Shown: positions 13,975-26,511 of the stretch, one piece after another
Layout: each line of letters starts with the position of its first letter
Numbering within the stretch: position 1 is the stretch's first letter
Origin: Leptasterias polaris
Taxonomy: Eukaryota > Echinodermata > Asteroidea > Forcipulatida > Asteriidae
NCBI GenBank assembly: GCA_037783415.1
Contig: JAZGTN010000065.1
Location: forward strand, 186,001-250,000
DNA: 64,000 bases
Direction of reading: 5' to 3'
Made by a program: the position numbers and the translations under genes
The notes under the pieces: model-generated
Told to the model about the DNA's origin: nothing
Seen by the model: the letters and a program-made list of their open reading frames with translations, nothing else
Database searches by the model: none

Positions 13975-14561
13975 CAGGAAATCCCAACTTTAGTTGGGCC
14001 GGTACAAAGGTACCAAGACCAAATCCACCCAGTCAAAGTACTCCACTCTGCAGTGACTCGAAACTGAATGTTAAGACTCTGATAAGACTGGTATGCCTGG
14101 CCTCATACTAAGTGTCGGGTACAGTATCAGATCCATCAAAATTCTCCACTCTATGGGAACTCAACACCCAAACCTTTTGGACTCTGATAAGATTGGTAAA
14201 GAGTGGGTGGTTTGTGATACAGTACCAAATCTGTATGTCAGAATTTCTGTTGCTATCTATCGCTCCCCTAATCATCCACATCTGCCAAGCCACTTTTGCA
14301 ACATAATGTGAACCCAGCTTTCATTATAGTGTCTTTCCCTCCAAGGTGCAGTGAAGAAACTATGGGGAAGAAATTCTTGGCTCTCAAAAGCACTACTTGA
14401 ACATCATTATTTCCTCATTCCATCTCGAGGTGCAGGGGAGCAATTATGTATAAAGTTTCTTTTCTCATGGTGGACACATTGTCATTATACTGTCTTTGCA
14501 AGGCCTTCAGATGTCTGGCTTCTGACTCGCTGAGTGGTACATGTACAGTGTCATCGACTCA

Positions 14562-17500
14562 TCATAATGTGTCTGGCTTAGTCTGGCTTCCGCAGCTCTC
14601 CCACGTCTCAATTGCTTCGTTCACGAGCACCTCAGCGCTGTCTGGAGGAACCTTTAGAAAATATTTAATTCAATATATTGATAATAATAATAATAATATT
14701 GGCTCTTATATAGCGCAATTCCAAAGAATGATCAGTGCACTTCACACTTTATTACCCCTGGTCACTGGGCCATTATTTCATTCCTAAAACCATCTCAGCT
14801 CCCTGGGGAGTATACAGCCTGTGCTGCCAAAGCGCACTAAGCTAAATCATTCACAAAAACCATCTCTGCCCTCACAGGTACCCATTTTACCCCTGGGTGA
14901 AGACAAGCAATTATAGTTAAGTGTCTTGCTCAAGGACACAAGTGGCATGACAGGGATTCGAAGCCACACCCTGATGACTCAGCCACAAGAACTTGAGTCC
15001 AATGCACTTAACCGCTCGGCCACGACACACCAGTATCATTTTGTTTTTAAAACAGGGATGAGAGTCACTGGCAAAAAAGTCTTAAACTACATGTTGAATC
15101 CAAGTTTTAGGACGTAGGGCCTACATGTATGTTGAAATGATGGCATTTCTACCTTTTGGTAACCCCTAGGGAGGGTTTGGAATTCAAAGGGCTTTTAGGA
15201 ACAGTGTCCTAAGCACTAGTGAAGTAAATCAAAGGGCAGTCTTTCCTTTATGTGGAAAAATGAACGGCTTTTGTTAATATTCACCAGGCTGTGATAAAAA
15301 GTCTGAATTTAGACAAAAATCTGAAAAATCTCATCCCTGTAAGAAAATGGGATCTATCCCAAACCAATCCTACCTTGAGGAGAAACTGCACAATGGCGTC
15401 GTACTTTGTCATCCCGAGTAGTTGACGTCTGTAGTTGAAGACAAAGAGTTGAGCTACGTAGACTGTAATCTGAGACGCACCACCGAGCAAACGGTCCATA
15501 ACCCTGAGGGTAGTATATTTGAGTTTGAATTATGACAAAAGGGCCAGGTACAAAGTGCATCAATTGGTTGACTGATAAATAATAAAACAAAACAAGGACG
15601 ATAGTGGTAGCACTTAATGACTAACTAATTACATAAATGAAGTAGTTGTTGCTATGAAAGCTCATGCAGTTTTTTTATGCAATTATGTGCTACCACTATC
15701 GTCATTGTTTTATCTACCAGACTAACACAACTATTTTATTATTGATAAATAATAATAATACAGTTTTTATAAAGTGCTTTATCGCACCCGAGGTTGTCTC
15801 TAGGCGCTCATTATTGTTTCTACAAGGTATGCGGAGCTATGTTTGAAATATAAGACCCATTTATTTACATAGCACCATGTAATAATAATAATAATAATAC
15901 GCAGTTCTTATATAGCGCTTTATACTCCCGATGTTGGGTGTCTCAAAGCGCTCAGTATTTTTCCTACAAGGTATGTGGAGTTACGTGTTGAAGTATGAGA
16001 CCTATTCCTTTACATAGCACCATGTAATGGTTTACAAGGTGCTGTGGCGCAATATGCAGCCAATCAAACCAGGAACACCGGGGCGAACCTCTTCTCTTTA
16101 CGATAAGTGCACTGGGTTCTTTTACGTGCATTACACAACACACGGGACCTACGGCTTAACGTCCCATCCGAAGGACGAAGCATGTGGTTAAGTGTCTTGC
16201 TTAAGGACACAAGTGTCACGACTGGGATTCGAACCCACACTCTGCTGATCAGAAACACCAGAGCTTGAGTTCGGTGCTCTTATCCGCTCGGCCACATGTA
16301 ATGGTAAGGTGCTACGGTGCAATCTGCAGCTTATCTTACCAGAAAACACAGGGGCATCAGACTCTTCACCCAGGGGTAAATGGGTACCTGTGACGGCAGA
16401 GATTGTTCTTGTGACTGATTCAGCTTGGTGCGCTACAAATTTGGCAGCACAGGCTGTATACTCCCAAGGGAGCTGAGATGGTTTAAGGAATGAAATAAAT
16501 GGCCCAGTGACCAGGGGTAATAATGTTGGAGCACAATGAGCGTCACTGAGTGACAGATTTTAACACTACATGTACATAAGAAGCCACTGTTATTAAGGGA
16601 ATCAATGTGTGGTGAAGAGGTTTTAAACTAGTGGTTTAAACCCGCCGAGGCCTAGTTCTTGATAATTTTACCGAGACGAAGTCGAGGTAAAATTATCAAG
16701 AACCAGGCTTGGCGGGTTTAAATCACTAGTTTAAAACCGATTCAACACACTTTGATTCCCATTCATAAATATCTTCCCCTTGAGAATATAGACAAAAACC
16801 TGTAAAAAGTTAAGAACAGTTTTGCCACTTCGGCCGTCTAAAGCTTACTTTGATTCTGCGTTAAATTTCTGGACCCATTGCACAACGCGGAACGCACGTT
16901 TGAACAAGATGTGAGCCCTTCCAATTTGGGAGTCAACTCTATGATTTTTGTGTACACTTCTAGCCGTGTTTATATCACACGTATAAACATGGCCACGTGA
17001 TGTCCTCTCGACCCATCAGAATGGATAAACTGTCCCAGGTATTTATGAATATTGTTTATTATTATTATTTATTCGGCCAAGATTTCAACAAACAGTACAA
17101 GATACAATATTACCGCAAAATATAACAGTACAAGAAACAACAAATGTAAACTTAAAAAACATGTGACACCTAGAACAATTGTTATCCAATGATGAAATGG
17201 AAACAGAACACTGACAAATCAAAGCAAGACAACTATAAAATCAGACAGGACAAGCCCATTCTAAGATGGCCAGGATTAATAAAAGTGAACCTAACCACTG
17301 TGACTCGAAAGCCTATCAATCCAATCTTAAAATGGGAATAGAATCTTTAACAAATACTTATAAAACAGTAAAGAGAAATTTTGGAAATAACGTTATTAGT
17401 AGCCAAAGATTAATTCCTACCTCCCTAGTGGGCCTGGTGGTATAACACCAGCAAACATTCCCCCGAACCATGCCTTGTAGACCAGCCCCATTCTGCTGAG

Positions 17501-20500
17501 GACCCCTGTTGTCTCCAAGTGCTGGAGGAGTTGTGAATCGTCCTTCTGCAGTTGTGTCACAAATCGCTGAGACTGGAAAAACGAAAGTAAATTATTGGAA
17601 GGAGAAAACTACATCAATTCAGTTTGTGTTCATTCTGTCACTCACATCAGGGGTGCGTTTTTGCGGCTGTAACCAAATCGACCTAAAGAAATCAAGAATC
17701 CATACTTTATTCTGAAAACCCATCAGGCCATTGATGAAATGCACGACGAATCCACAGATGAATTCTTCAAGTACATGTTGCCAGAGCTGTTGAGTGAGTT
17801 GCGACATGGAGGGACCAGTTACTCTAGTCACTGTCGGTCCTGTAGCACAATCTAGGGTGCGTTTTGGCGGTCGTGACCAATAACTGTTTCGGTCACTGAC
17901 TAGTGATGAACCAATGGCCAAGTCAACCGAAACAGTTATTGGTTACGACCGCGAAAACGCACCCCAGAGGTGTACCTCGGTATCAGCCTCGCTACCATGG
18001 GCAGCGCGCCGTAACGCCCGTTAACTCCGCGTACGTCTCTAACCCCTGGAAGGGAAGCACTAAAAATCAACGCTGATTGGCTCACCCAAAGTGACTGCTG
18101 TGCGTGTACGCCCCTTAAAAAGTTTCGATCGCTTGTAGGCGCTTGTCGGGCCCTTAGTACGCGCGTGTAAAAATGCACGTATTTCCACGCAATATATTTC
18201 AAATGAATCATGTTTTTATATGGTCACCCTAAACTGCATACAGTTAAATGTATCACAAGATTGAAAAAATAATTAGAGGGGCCAGTTTCTCTATGACTTG
18301 TGCGTCCTTTGACAGTGTGCTCTGCGTAGTCTCTAACACAGAATGGATCAACCACAGAACTAATTAAAATATCCCATATATTTGGATATATATTTCGAAG
18401 TCACACTTCCAGGGGGATATGATCGAACGATGCATTCTGGGAAGGAAAACAACATGGCACGGCGAGATCGTACACCACTGGGAACGAGGTTGCCTCGGTA
18501 TAGCTTTATGGAGGGCTGTGAGATGAAAGTGTTAACCTTGTTTTGCTTGGATTGGGCAGAGAAGTTAAATTTACTTCGTAGATAGCCTGGCGAGCTGGTC
18601 ATAAACAGACAACCTGCCTCGGTCACACTATGTTTAATTCACATGAAATGCATTGGGAACCAATATTTGTGTTGTGCAGTGATTGATTCAGTCACTAGTC
18701 TGGTACCCAAACACTAGACTCCAGTGCAGCAGGTTTACTTCTTTGGTGTGTCGTAACCAAGCGGTTTAGTGCACCGGACTCAAGCTCTGGTGTTTTTGAT
18801 CAGCTGAGTGTGGGCTTAAGTCCTGGGGCCCATTTCACTAAAGTTCCCATTTGCGATCATCGCTATCGCACTTGCGATGAGATCGCAAACCGCAAATCCA
18901 TCGCACTTGCGACGCCGATGATTTTGCGTTTCACTAAAGTCATCGCAGTTGCGATGATATTAAAAGGAAAATAAATGTTTTGTACGAGGCTAAATGTAGT
19001 GACCTTTGACATAGCCCGCCAAAAAATCGTCGGTCCTCGCATGGTGGACGTCTTAATGTCAAAATGTTGTTGCCGCGGTTCGATTAAAAACAAAATGCAT
19101 AAATTGCAGTTTAAATGTAAATAATTTTCATGCTGGTGCATCAAAAATAACAACAGGTGGACTATATTAATGTTTAGGCATTCATTTAAAAAGGTTCACA
19201 TGAAATCATATTCAACTTGTTTCATTTGTAGGCCTATTATTAGTATTAATATAATTAATTTTATAACATTTTGTAAATAATAATAATGTAACGTAGAGAT
19301 TTATGAACATTTGACAAAACTGGTTAAATCATGTATAGATAACGTCAAAAGTGTTGTCACCGAAAATTGGTACATGATATTAAATTGGAAAGGCTGAATT
19401 CTTGATGCAATATCAATAGGCCTACATTAATGTTAGGCCAAAATGCTGGCTAAAATAATTGAACCCAATAGATGGAGATCTCCTTTTTACCGATTTTAAG
19501 CTCTCTCGTTAGAGATTAAGGGTTTCCCGAGTCTCCCAGTAAAAGACTGGGAATGAAAATAACGCAATTTTACTCTTTAATTCACGGACAAACTACCGTC
19601 AAGACGTACACCAATAATAACATCTAGGCACAAAACGGCGCAATTTATCATAAATTTGCGATGAACTTATACTTTGCGGACACTAACGAGTCATCGCAAG
19701 TTGCTCATCGCTAATAATTGTTTTGCGATGAGTAAGTTCGTCGCAAAGATTTAGTGAAATCGTTATTCAAAATCCATCGCTAAGTTGCGATGGTTTTTGG
19801 ATTTAGCGATCGGTTTCGGCGTTTGCGATGATCAAAACGCGTTAGTGAAATCGGCCCCTGGGGCCAATTTCATAGAGCTGCTTAACGGTAAGCAAATTTT
19901 CGTGCTAACTGTAGCAGAAAAATTTGCTTAAGCATAAGCGTATTTCACAGGTTAGCAAGAAAACAAAGGCGGCCATCTTGCGCGTTCACAATGGATTTGC
20001 ATTGTTACGTCATTCATTTTCATGCAGTAAGCACCGGAAGGTTAGCATGCCTTCTGGCGTGCTTATGGTATAGCAGCGCATGAAATAGAAACTTGTACAG
20101 TAAGCACAGAATCGGCCGTTAAGCGGCTCTATGAAATTTGGTCCTCGTCATGAAAGTTGTGTCCTTATGCTGGACACTTAACCATTATTACTTCATCCTT
20201 CGAATGAGATGTACATGTAAAGCTGTACATGCTGTAGGTCCTGTGTGTTGTGTAATACACCTAAGAGTCCAGTTACACTTATTGCTAAGAAAAGGGGTTG
20301 CTGAGTGCAGTGCGCCACAGCACCTTGTAATGCTTGTTTACTCGCTTGTGTACGGTATCTGTTATGGTTTGTATGTTGCAGTGCTTACTTGTTTATCACT
20401 AATTGTGTTTCTTTATGATTTATTAAATTTTATTTATGCTACTTTTTTTTCATTTAAATTCATTGACTTATTGAGCAGATATTTATTAATTTATTTACCT

Positions 20501-23500
20501 ATTTAATTATTATTCATATATATTACCCTCAATTATAGCATTTTTAATTTCCAGATTTACTTTCTCATATTACATGTATTTATAGGTTTATATATATATT
20601 TATTTTGTTTGTAAAATTATTTCTTGTTACCAACCTATGATTGGATGAACAGGCTTTTGAGTCACAGTGTTTTCACTTTTGTTCTTCCTGGCCATCTTAG
20701 ATTGGATTGTCTTTACTCTGCTTGTTGTACTCCCTCCCACTTCCCCTCTTCCCCAATCCGCCCCCCTTCTATACATTTCTCATCCCCACCCATACATGTA
20801 TCTCATTCATACCTACTGTACCTCTATTTACATATATTCTTTTTGATTGGTATTTGTTATACAATTAATCTTTCATTTTGACTGTCCTTGATGTATGACA
20901 TTTCTTACTTTGTATGTACATGTTTGTATTTAAGAATGTTTTGGCCGAATAAATAATAATAATAATAATAATAATAATAAACCCATATAAAGTGCTACAT
21001 AAATCTGTCTCATAATGCTCCGTATTTTTGACCGCGTGAGGGCGCTCTCAAAAATATTTCTATCACTTCCGGGGGTATAAGCGATTATCGTCTGCTCAGC
21101 TCTGTGTACAGTTTTAACGTCGGCTTCACTTCTGTGCGCGGTATAGTTTTTAGTTGCTTCTAAGGTGGGTTATAACGGCTCCTTTAAAGGTCCTATTGTA
21201 CGTGATGGATATGATGTCTGGTGGTAACGTGTTCCAGTCCTTAACTGTCTACACGATGTAGTTTAGGATCATCCAAGATAGGCATGGATGGACAGTCAAT
21301 GAACGTGAACTGTTCGTTTACCTTTTTACAAGCTCCGTTTCATTGCTAGAAGTTGATGCTCCTCTTCTGCTTGCTAACCAACGTTTGAGCTGAATAACAT
21401 ATAATGCTGCAGTGGGGCCCCATCATCAAGTTCTGGGATGTCTTTTTGTCACACGCCAATCCAGACACAATCACATTCACAGCAAAGTGCAAGGCCTACA
21501 TTACCAACTGTTCTCCGCAAACAAAGAGTAAATTTAGACTGCTTCAAATACTTCCCCCTAACAGTTATTAAAAAGACTGGAACACGTTACCACCAGACAT
21601 CATATCCATTACGAACAATAAGACCTTTATAACCCACCTTAGAAGCAACTAAAAACTATACCGCGCACAGAAGTGAAGCCGACGTTAAAACTGTACACAG
21701 AGCTGAGCAGACGATAATCGCTTATACCCCCGGAAGTGATAACAATATTTTTGAGAGCGCCCTCACGCGGTCAAAAATACCGCGCATTCCTAACAATGTT
21801 GAAACCTGTCTTAAAAAGTGTTTTTCTTTGTTTAGGCGCCTTGATGAGCATCTCACTGGTGGATACAAGACTCCAATACTATTATTATTACATTAGGCCG
21901 TGGCTCTAGTTTTCGAGTTTTGTGGTCCACCCTCTGAAACTACCTGAATTTCTGCCCAGATGTACTTCTGATAGTCCTGAATGACACGTGAAATTCGTCA
22001 AGGGCAAAACCTGCACACTAATGAGTTATTTTAATTAGAAAATAATTATAGGAAAATAGCCCCCTCTGTTGGTCAAAACATGAATGTAGCCTGGTGCTAG
22101 ACAGTGAAACTACATCTCTATCAAATACTGCTGACAAGCCCTGGGGGCTGGCGAGGAGAAAATAAATAATGCAGAGTTTGATGGCAGACGGATACTGAAA
22201 TTTCTCACCAGTTGGAAGACGGAATCTTTTTCAATGAGGTTCCTGCGGATTGTAGCGGTTATCCAGTAGGCATCCACTTCATCGTCAAACAGCTCTATTA
22301 CTGTCTCTGCCAGCGAGATGAAACATTCCTCCTCCTGACACTACGATCAAAGATTGGGAAAACGTGACCATTTTAATTTACTCTATAGTCAAAGTATGGT
22401 GTGGTATGTAATACCGTTACATATATAACTGATTCCCTGGAACTGGAAGCTTTTGTTCAGAACTACACTTTTTAAAACATAGTTTCTTCCCTGCACACAT
22501 TTTTATTGTACCTCAATAGCTAGTTGTTCGTCCTCAAGGGGTAACCTTCTCTCCTCCAGAAGGAACATCTTGAGGAATTCACTGCTCAAGGTGGTCTTGT
22601 GATTGATGAGTCCCATAACTCGCAGTGCATTGCGGAGGTCGTTAACTTGCTCGCTACGTTGCTGCATGACAAAGTCATGGGTGGAGGGGTGGGGTGGGAC
22701 TATGCCTGAAACAAACAGGGGAGGGGGGAGAACAGAGAACTTCAGAACAAGGGCATTCCCTCACAGGGCAAGAAAAAAATGAGCACGCCTGGACTTCCAA
22801 CTTTGAGAGGGCAAGGCTATTTTCATTTTGCGAAGGGCACTTCCATTGGAAAATCTGAAAGTCCATGGGAAACTTTGAAGGGGCACCAAGGCCAAGATCA
22901 AGGGCAACAGAAACCAGGCCTACATGTTGACATGAGTCATTTGTACTTATATTCTCCCTACTGAATACTTACCTAGGATAACCCTCCACACTAATGGTCT
23001 GAACATCGCTGGGAGTGGAAAGCGTAGACAAAATGTTGATAGCTTCCCGATGTCTGCATAATGAAAGATATGAACAATTATCGTAGGGAAACGGAACCAT
23101 TGGTCAATAGATGGTGCAAGCCTTGAACATACTGGACATTTGTTAAGCCTTACATTATCATGCAGGTGGGCATTGCTTCAACTCATTCTCCCTAGAGTGA
23201 TTTACTAGGATCCTTCACTCTAACTAGGAATTGAATGTCTCAACAAACTGTTGGATTATGGAGGTATGCCTGATCCCAGGTAAAGCATTAATCTGCAGTC
23301 CTCAGTCTAACATCATACAGTAACTCAACACCCAAACTGTTGACATGGCTGGACTCTGATTATGGTGGCATGATCCCATGCAGCATGATCAGTTTACTAG
23401 TGCAGTTCTCAGTCCAACACCATACAGTAACTTAACACCCAAACTGTTGGATTCTGATTACGGTGGGATGCCTGATCCCATGTAAAGCATGATCAGTTTA

Positions 23501-25075
23501 CTAGTGCAGTCCTCATCAGTCCAACACCATTCAACACCATTCCCAACACCCAAACTGTTGGACTCTGATTGTGGTGGCATGCCTGATCCCATGTCAAGCA
23601 TAATCAGTTTACTAGTGCAGTCCTCAGTCCAACACCATTCAATAACTCAACACCCAAACTGTTGGACTCTGATTATGGTGGTGTGCCTGATCCCATGTAA
23701 AGCATGATCAGTTTACTAGTGCAGTCCTCAGTCCAACACCATTCAGTAACTCAACACCCAAACTGTTGGGCTCTGATCATGGTGGTATGCCTGATCCCAT
23801 GTAAAGCATAATCAGTTTACTAGTGCAGTCCTCAGTCCAACAATTGAACAAAACATAATTTTTTTCTATTTGAGGGGTAACAGTAAAACAAAATGTGCAG
23901 TTTTAAAACACATCACCTTCCATTCTATGCTAGCTTGCACCTATGGTCTACTAATTGTCTCAAAAGTAATACATAATTAGTTTCAATCTAAAAATTCAAT
24001 AATTATAAAACACTTTCTTGATTGAACAAAGAAAAATTGACTACAGCTGGGCAAGAACATGGGACCTCCGGTTTAAAATGCCAGAGGTCGAAGGTTCGAG
24101 TCCTGTTCTAGTCAAATTTTCTTCATTCAACCCAAATTAATTAAAATTTACCCAGCCAGTTTCCCTTGTGGTTTATTACTCGACTTTAAAAAGCTCACAC
24201 CAGTGCATTTCCTCCAGAGAATCTTAGGCAAAAAAAAAAATATGTTTAGAGTCCCCGCCCGCTTCCTTTTTAGAGGCCGCCTCCCTTTTTTTTTTACCCC
24301 AAAAATAAGATGAATTTTAACAACTCTGACGAAAATAATAAGTTTCAAAATAAATAAGATCGTATTTTTAGACTTACATGTAAGCACACCGAAAAAAGCT
24401 CGCAACCATCTTGAAAAATAGTCCGGCCGTTTGTCTTGAAATACAAGTCGGGCGGCCATTTAAAAGCACTGAACACGTTTGGTAATTGTCAAAGACCAGT
24501 ATTCTCACTTGGTGTATCCTAACATATGCATAAAATAACAAGCCTGTGAAAATTTTGGCTCAATTGGTCATTGAAGTTGCAATAAAATGATGAAAGAAAA
24601 AACACCCTTGTTGTACAAATTAGTGTGCTTTCAGATAGGAATAAAAGGCTTCTGGCCAGAAGTCTTTTTTTATTTTAGTGAGAAATTACCTCTTTCTCAA
24701 AAACTACGTTACTTCAGAGGGAGTCGTTTCTCACAATGTTTTATACTATCAACAGCTCTCCGTTGCTCGTTACCAAGTAAGTTTTTATGCTAATATATTT
24801 TGAGTAATTACCAAACGTGTACAGTGCCTTTAAAAAAAGAAAAGAAAAAAAAAGCCCTCCTCCTTCCTTTTTTCAAAAAGGCAGTGATGCTAAACATGTT
24901 TTTTTAATTATTTTGCCTTACTTAACTTTAAAAAGCTCACACCAGTGCCGATCCTCCAGAGAATCTTACCTAAGGGATCTTCCTTGAGAAGAATCTGCAA
25001 GGATTTCTTCTCCTCCACGCCTCGGAATCCAACTTTTTCATAATAATGAGACCGGAAATTTCTGCCGTCTGTCAT
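14562..25075 (-). CDS. TBC1D7: TBC1 domain family member 7, TSC complex subunit
   Basis: Complete seven-exon coding region, 290 residues (human 293). Exons, first to last: 24970-25075, 22973-23053, 22512-22705, 22209-22334, 17421-17566, 15374-15503, 14562-14651; all introns are GT-AG and in phase, stop TGA at 14562-14564. Key blocks: [20 protein letters not shown] (residues 7-26), [20 protein letters not shown] (from about 40), DAYWIT in exon 4, [11 protein letters not shown] in exon 5, [20 protein letters not shown] in exon 6, AIETWESCG in exon 7. In animals TBC1D7 binds TSC1 and stabilises the TSC1-TSC2 GAP complex, which turns off Rheb and so mTORC1. I see neither the IxxDxxR nor the YxQ catalytic signature of Rab-GAP TBC domains, in keeping with a structural role. 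The start is set by the conserved N-terminus and an in-frame TAA just upstream. Confidence 0.96.
14687..15033 (-). mobile_element. tRNA-Leu-derived SINE
   Basis: In minus orientation: head gtgtcgtggccgagcggtta, B-box ggcttcgaatccctg, body with 'cacccaggggtaaaatgggt' and 'ctccccagggagctgagatg', tail 'gcgctatataagagcc' plus (TTA)n. It lies in TBC1D7 intron 6. Confidence 0.85.
15740..16600. mobile_element. Cluster of three tRNA-Leu SINE copies
   Basis: A tail fragment at 15750-15880, a near full-length minus-strand copy at 15890-16295 (head gtggccgagcggataagagc in reverse, tail gcgctatataagaactgcg), and a body fragment at 16340-16590 ('cacccaggggtaaatgggta', 'ctcccaagggagctgagatg'). All lie in TBC1D7 intron 5. 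Confidence 0.8.
16619..16738. repeat. 120-bp foldback element
   Basis: Arms ggttttaaactagtggttta and taaatcactagtttaaaacc pair with one mismatch. The inner arms ttcttgataattttacc/ggtaaaattatcaagaa are exact, and the loop is short. Confidence 0.9.
17855..17964. mobile_element. MITE with 38-bp inverted repeats
   Basis: Left gggtgcgttttggcggtcgt and right acgaccgcgaaaacgcaccc pair with one mismatch. Pairing continues through ccaataactgtttcggt/accgaaacagttattgg. A related end, ggggtgcgtttttgcggctg, stands alone at about 17649. Confidence 0.9.
18825..19858. mobile_element. 1-kb foldback transposon
   Basis: The ends ggggcccatttcactaa and ttagtgaaatcggcccc are inverted repeats followed by long arms rich in gcgatgatcgcaa-like words: 'tgcgatcatcgc' on the left, 'gcgatgatcaaaacgc' on the right. 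The interior of about 700 bp is A/T-rich without an ORF. Confidence 0.8.
19859..20143. mobile_element. MITE, 'catagagctgcttaa' type
   Basis: The left end ggggccaatttcatagagct pairs with the right end ctctatgaaatttggtcc, then gcttaacggtaagca with the taagcac/gccgttaagcgg block. It abuts the previous foldback with no spacer. Confidence 0.8.
21021..21790. mobile_element. Inverted duplication of a LINE 3' end
   Basis: Two arms of about 230 bp (21021-21250 and about 21560-21790) are inverted copies, for example ggtggtaacgtgttccagtc against gactggaacacgttaccacc. The right arm, read on the plus strand, encodes the last residues of a CR1/L2-like reverse transcriptase, [12 protein letters not shown]...TFITHLRSN, then a stop at about 21650. 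The left arm is its mirror image. It lies in TBC1D7 intron 4. Confidence 0.85.
23255..23850. repeat. About 104-bp tandem array, five to six copies
   Basis: Each unit carries aactcaacacccaaactgtt, ggactctgattatggtgg, atgcctgatcccatg and agtttactagtgcagtcctc. It lies in TBC1D7 intron 1. A decayed single copy (aactcaacacccaaacc, ggactctgataag) lies at about 14157-14200, just past the 3' end of the same gene. Confidence 0.9.
24184..24969. mobile_element. Insertion flanked by a 46-bp duplication at the TBC1D7 exon 1 donor
   Basis: The block ctttaaaaagctcacaccag...cctccagagaatctta occurs at 24184-24228 and again at 24924-24968, the second copy running into the exon 1 splice donor. Between them are pieces of the 'gatcgtccccgcccg' MITE family (24235-24458 and 24834-24900), themselves split by the TTAA element at 24459-24833. 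The copy away from the exon has lost the GT of the donor. Confidence 0.7.
24459..24833 (+). mobile_element. TTAA-flanked MITE, family 1
   Basis: Close copy of 13600-13974, with ends ttaaaagcactgaacacg and cgtgtacagtgcctttaa. It is nested in the larger insertion in TBC1D7 intron 1. Confidence 0.85.
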
Positions 25076-25607
25076 TATTTAGCATTCAGGGATGATCGCA
25101 GTTGTGTCTTTGAGTTAAATTTGTTGCGTTGAAGAACTACAGTGTTTATAAAGATCTGAAATGAGGTTCCCAACATAATAATTATAATATAGTACAAGTA
25201 CTTTTATAGCGCACAAAGTGGAGGCAGTGGACGCTGTACCATGGAGACCTCCATGGCTATACAAAGCAATATTTACTTCAAATTACAAAATGTATTAAAA
25301 ATAGGACAATAAACAGCATGAGAACACGTCAAAAATAACTTAATTTGTTAAAACTGCATTTAAGGATAGCCCCAGAAATCTTGCCAATACCCTGGACTCC
25401 AAAACTGTCAAAGGGAGACCATGATGTGACCTGTGACATCTCATGTTTACAAAAGAGCCACTGGGCTTCCTGATGTAGGCTCGACACAGCTCATGCAGGA
25501 AGAAAACATACTCTTTTTATGGTGATTGCACCATTTCATTCTAAATCAACTTTTGATGTGAAGAAAGGGGGACCTTCAGCTGATGATATGTCCAGTGTAG
25601 TATCTCG

Positions 25608-26096
25608 CTAGCCCCATTAATAGTGCCAATACTCTGGACTTCCTCCGATCCTTGGCCCTACGCCCTTGTACCTCCAGGAGGTGAAATAATTTTTCGAATA
25701 GAAACTCACGTTTTTATGCCAAGATTTTTTCCCCAGTTGTCACTTATTGTAGCTCATTTGTGGACAGCACATTAAAACGAAAATGTGCGCGCTCGTTTTG
25801 GTGTAATTTATGAAAAAATCTGAGGCGTTACTGACACGACTTGACTGCCCGGCATCCATGTTTGCTAATGCGGTGTGTGCGGAGCCCAAAGACAGCGCAG
25901 TGTGCGCTGGAAGCTAGGCGGAAGGCTCCGCGCACACCGCGCTGTCTTTTTGCGCAATGCGTGAACGCCGCCTGCATGCGCATTAGCAAACATCATGGAT
26001 GCCGGGCAGTCAAATCATGTCAGTAACGCCTAAGATTTTTTTTCATAAATTACAGTACACCAAAACGATCGAGCGCGCAGCTAGTAATGGGGCTAG
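25608..26096. mobile_element. Foldback element with arms of about 90 bp
   Basis: Left ttactgacacgacttgactg and gcccggcatccatgtttgct pair with right agcaaacatcatggatgccg and ggcagtcaaatcatgtcagt. Outer blocks cgcgctcgttttggtgtaat/acaccaaaacgatcgagcgc pair as well. It interrupts a dispersed repeat ('gtagtatctcgc' on both sides), with 'ctagccccatta' at one end and 'taatggggctag' at the other. Confidence 0.85.
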
Positions 26097-26511
26097 TGTA
26101 GTATCTCGCCTGCCAGGAAATGCCTTGGAATTGGAGTTGGAACGTACAACCCTCCGTACAACTTACCAATTGCTTCCTTGTATGGAGGTAGAAATTCTAC
26201 CTCGCTTACAATTACAAGGTAATTTTTTTGTAAACATACCATGTATGATGTAAACTTAAAGAAGGTTATCATCACATAAATTAAATGGTATATCTCAATT
26301 TCATAGTTCTATCCACTATCCATTTAGGCCTTAAATAATAGTGAGTAAATTTTTTTTATAAAAAGCAGTACTCTCTCTAGAGTATCTGTAATTTATGGAA
26401 GAAAACAAAAATGAAGAAACTTGTTTAGATTATTAGAAAGCCAACGCCGTCACGGAATTGTGTCACAACAGAACTACTCAACCATCATAAAGGCCACATA
26501 AAAAAAAACAA

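Larger units (their letters stand above)
18752..20330 (+). mobile_element. tRNA-Leu SINE split by two foldback elements
   Basis: The head half (gtgtcgtaaccaagcggttt to gtgggcttaagtcctgg) ends near 18827. The body resumes at about 20143 with 'cgtcatgaaagttgtgtcc', 'gacacttaaccattattact' and 'gcgccacagcaccttgta'. Compared with the intact copies this is one SINE, interrupted inside the B-box region by the two elements at 18825-19858 and 19859-20143. Confidence 0.8.
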
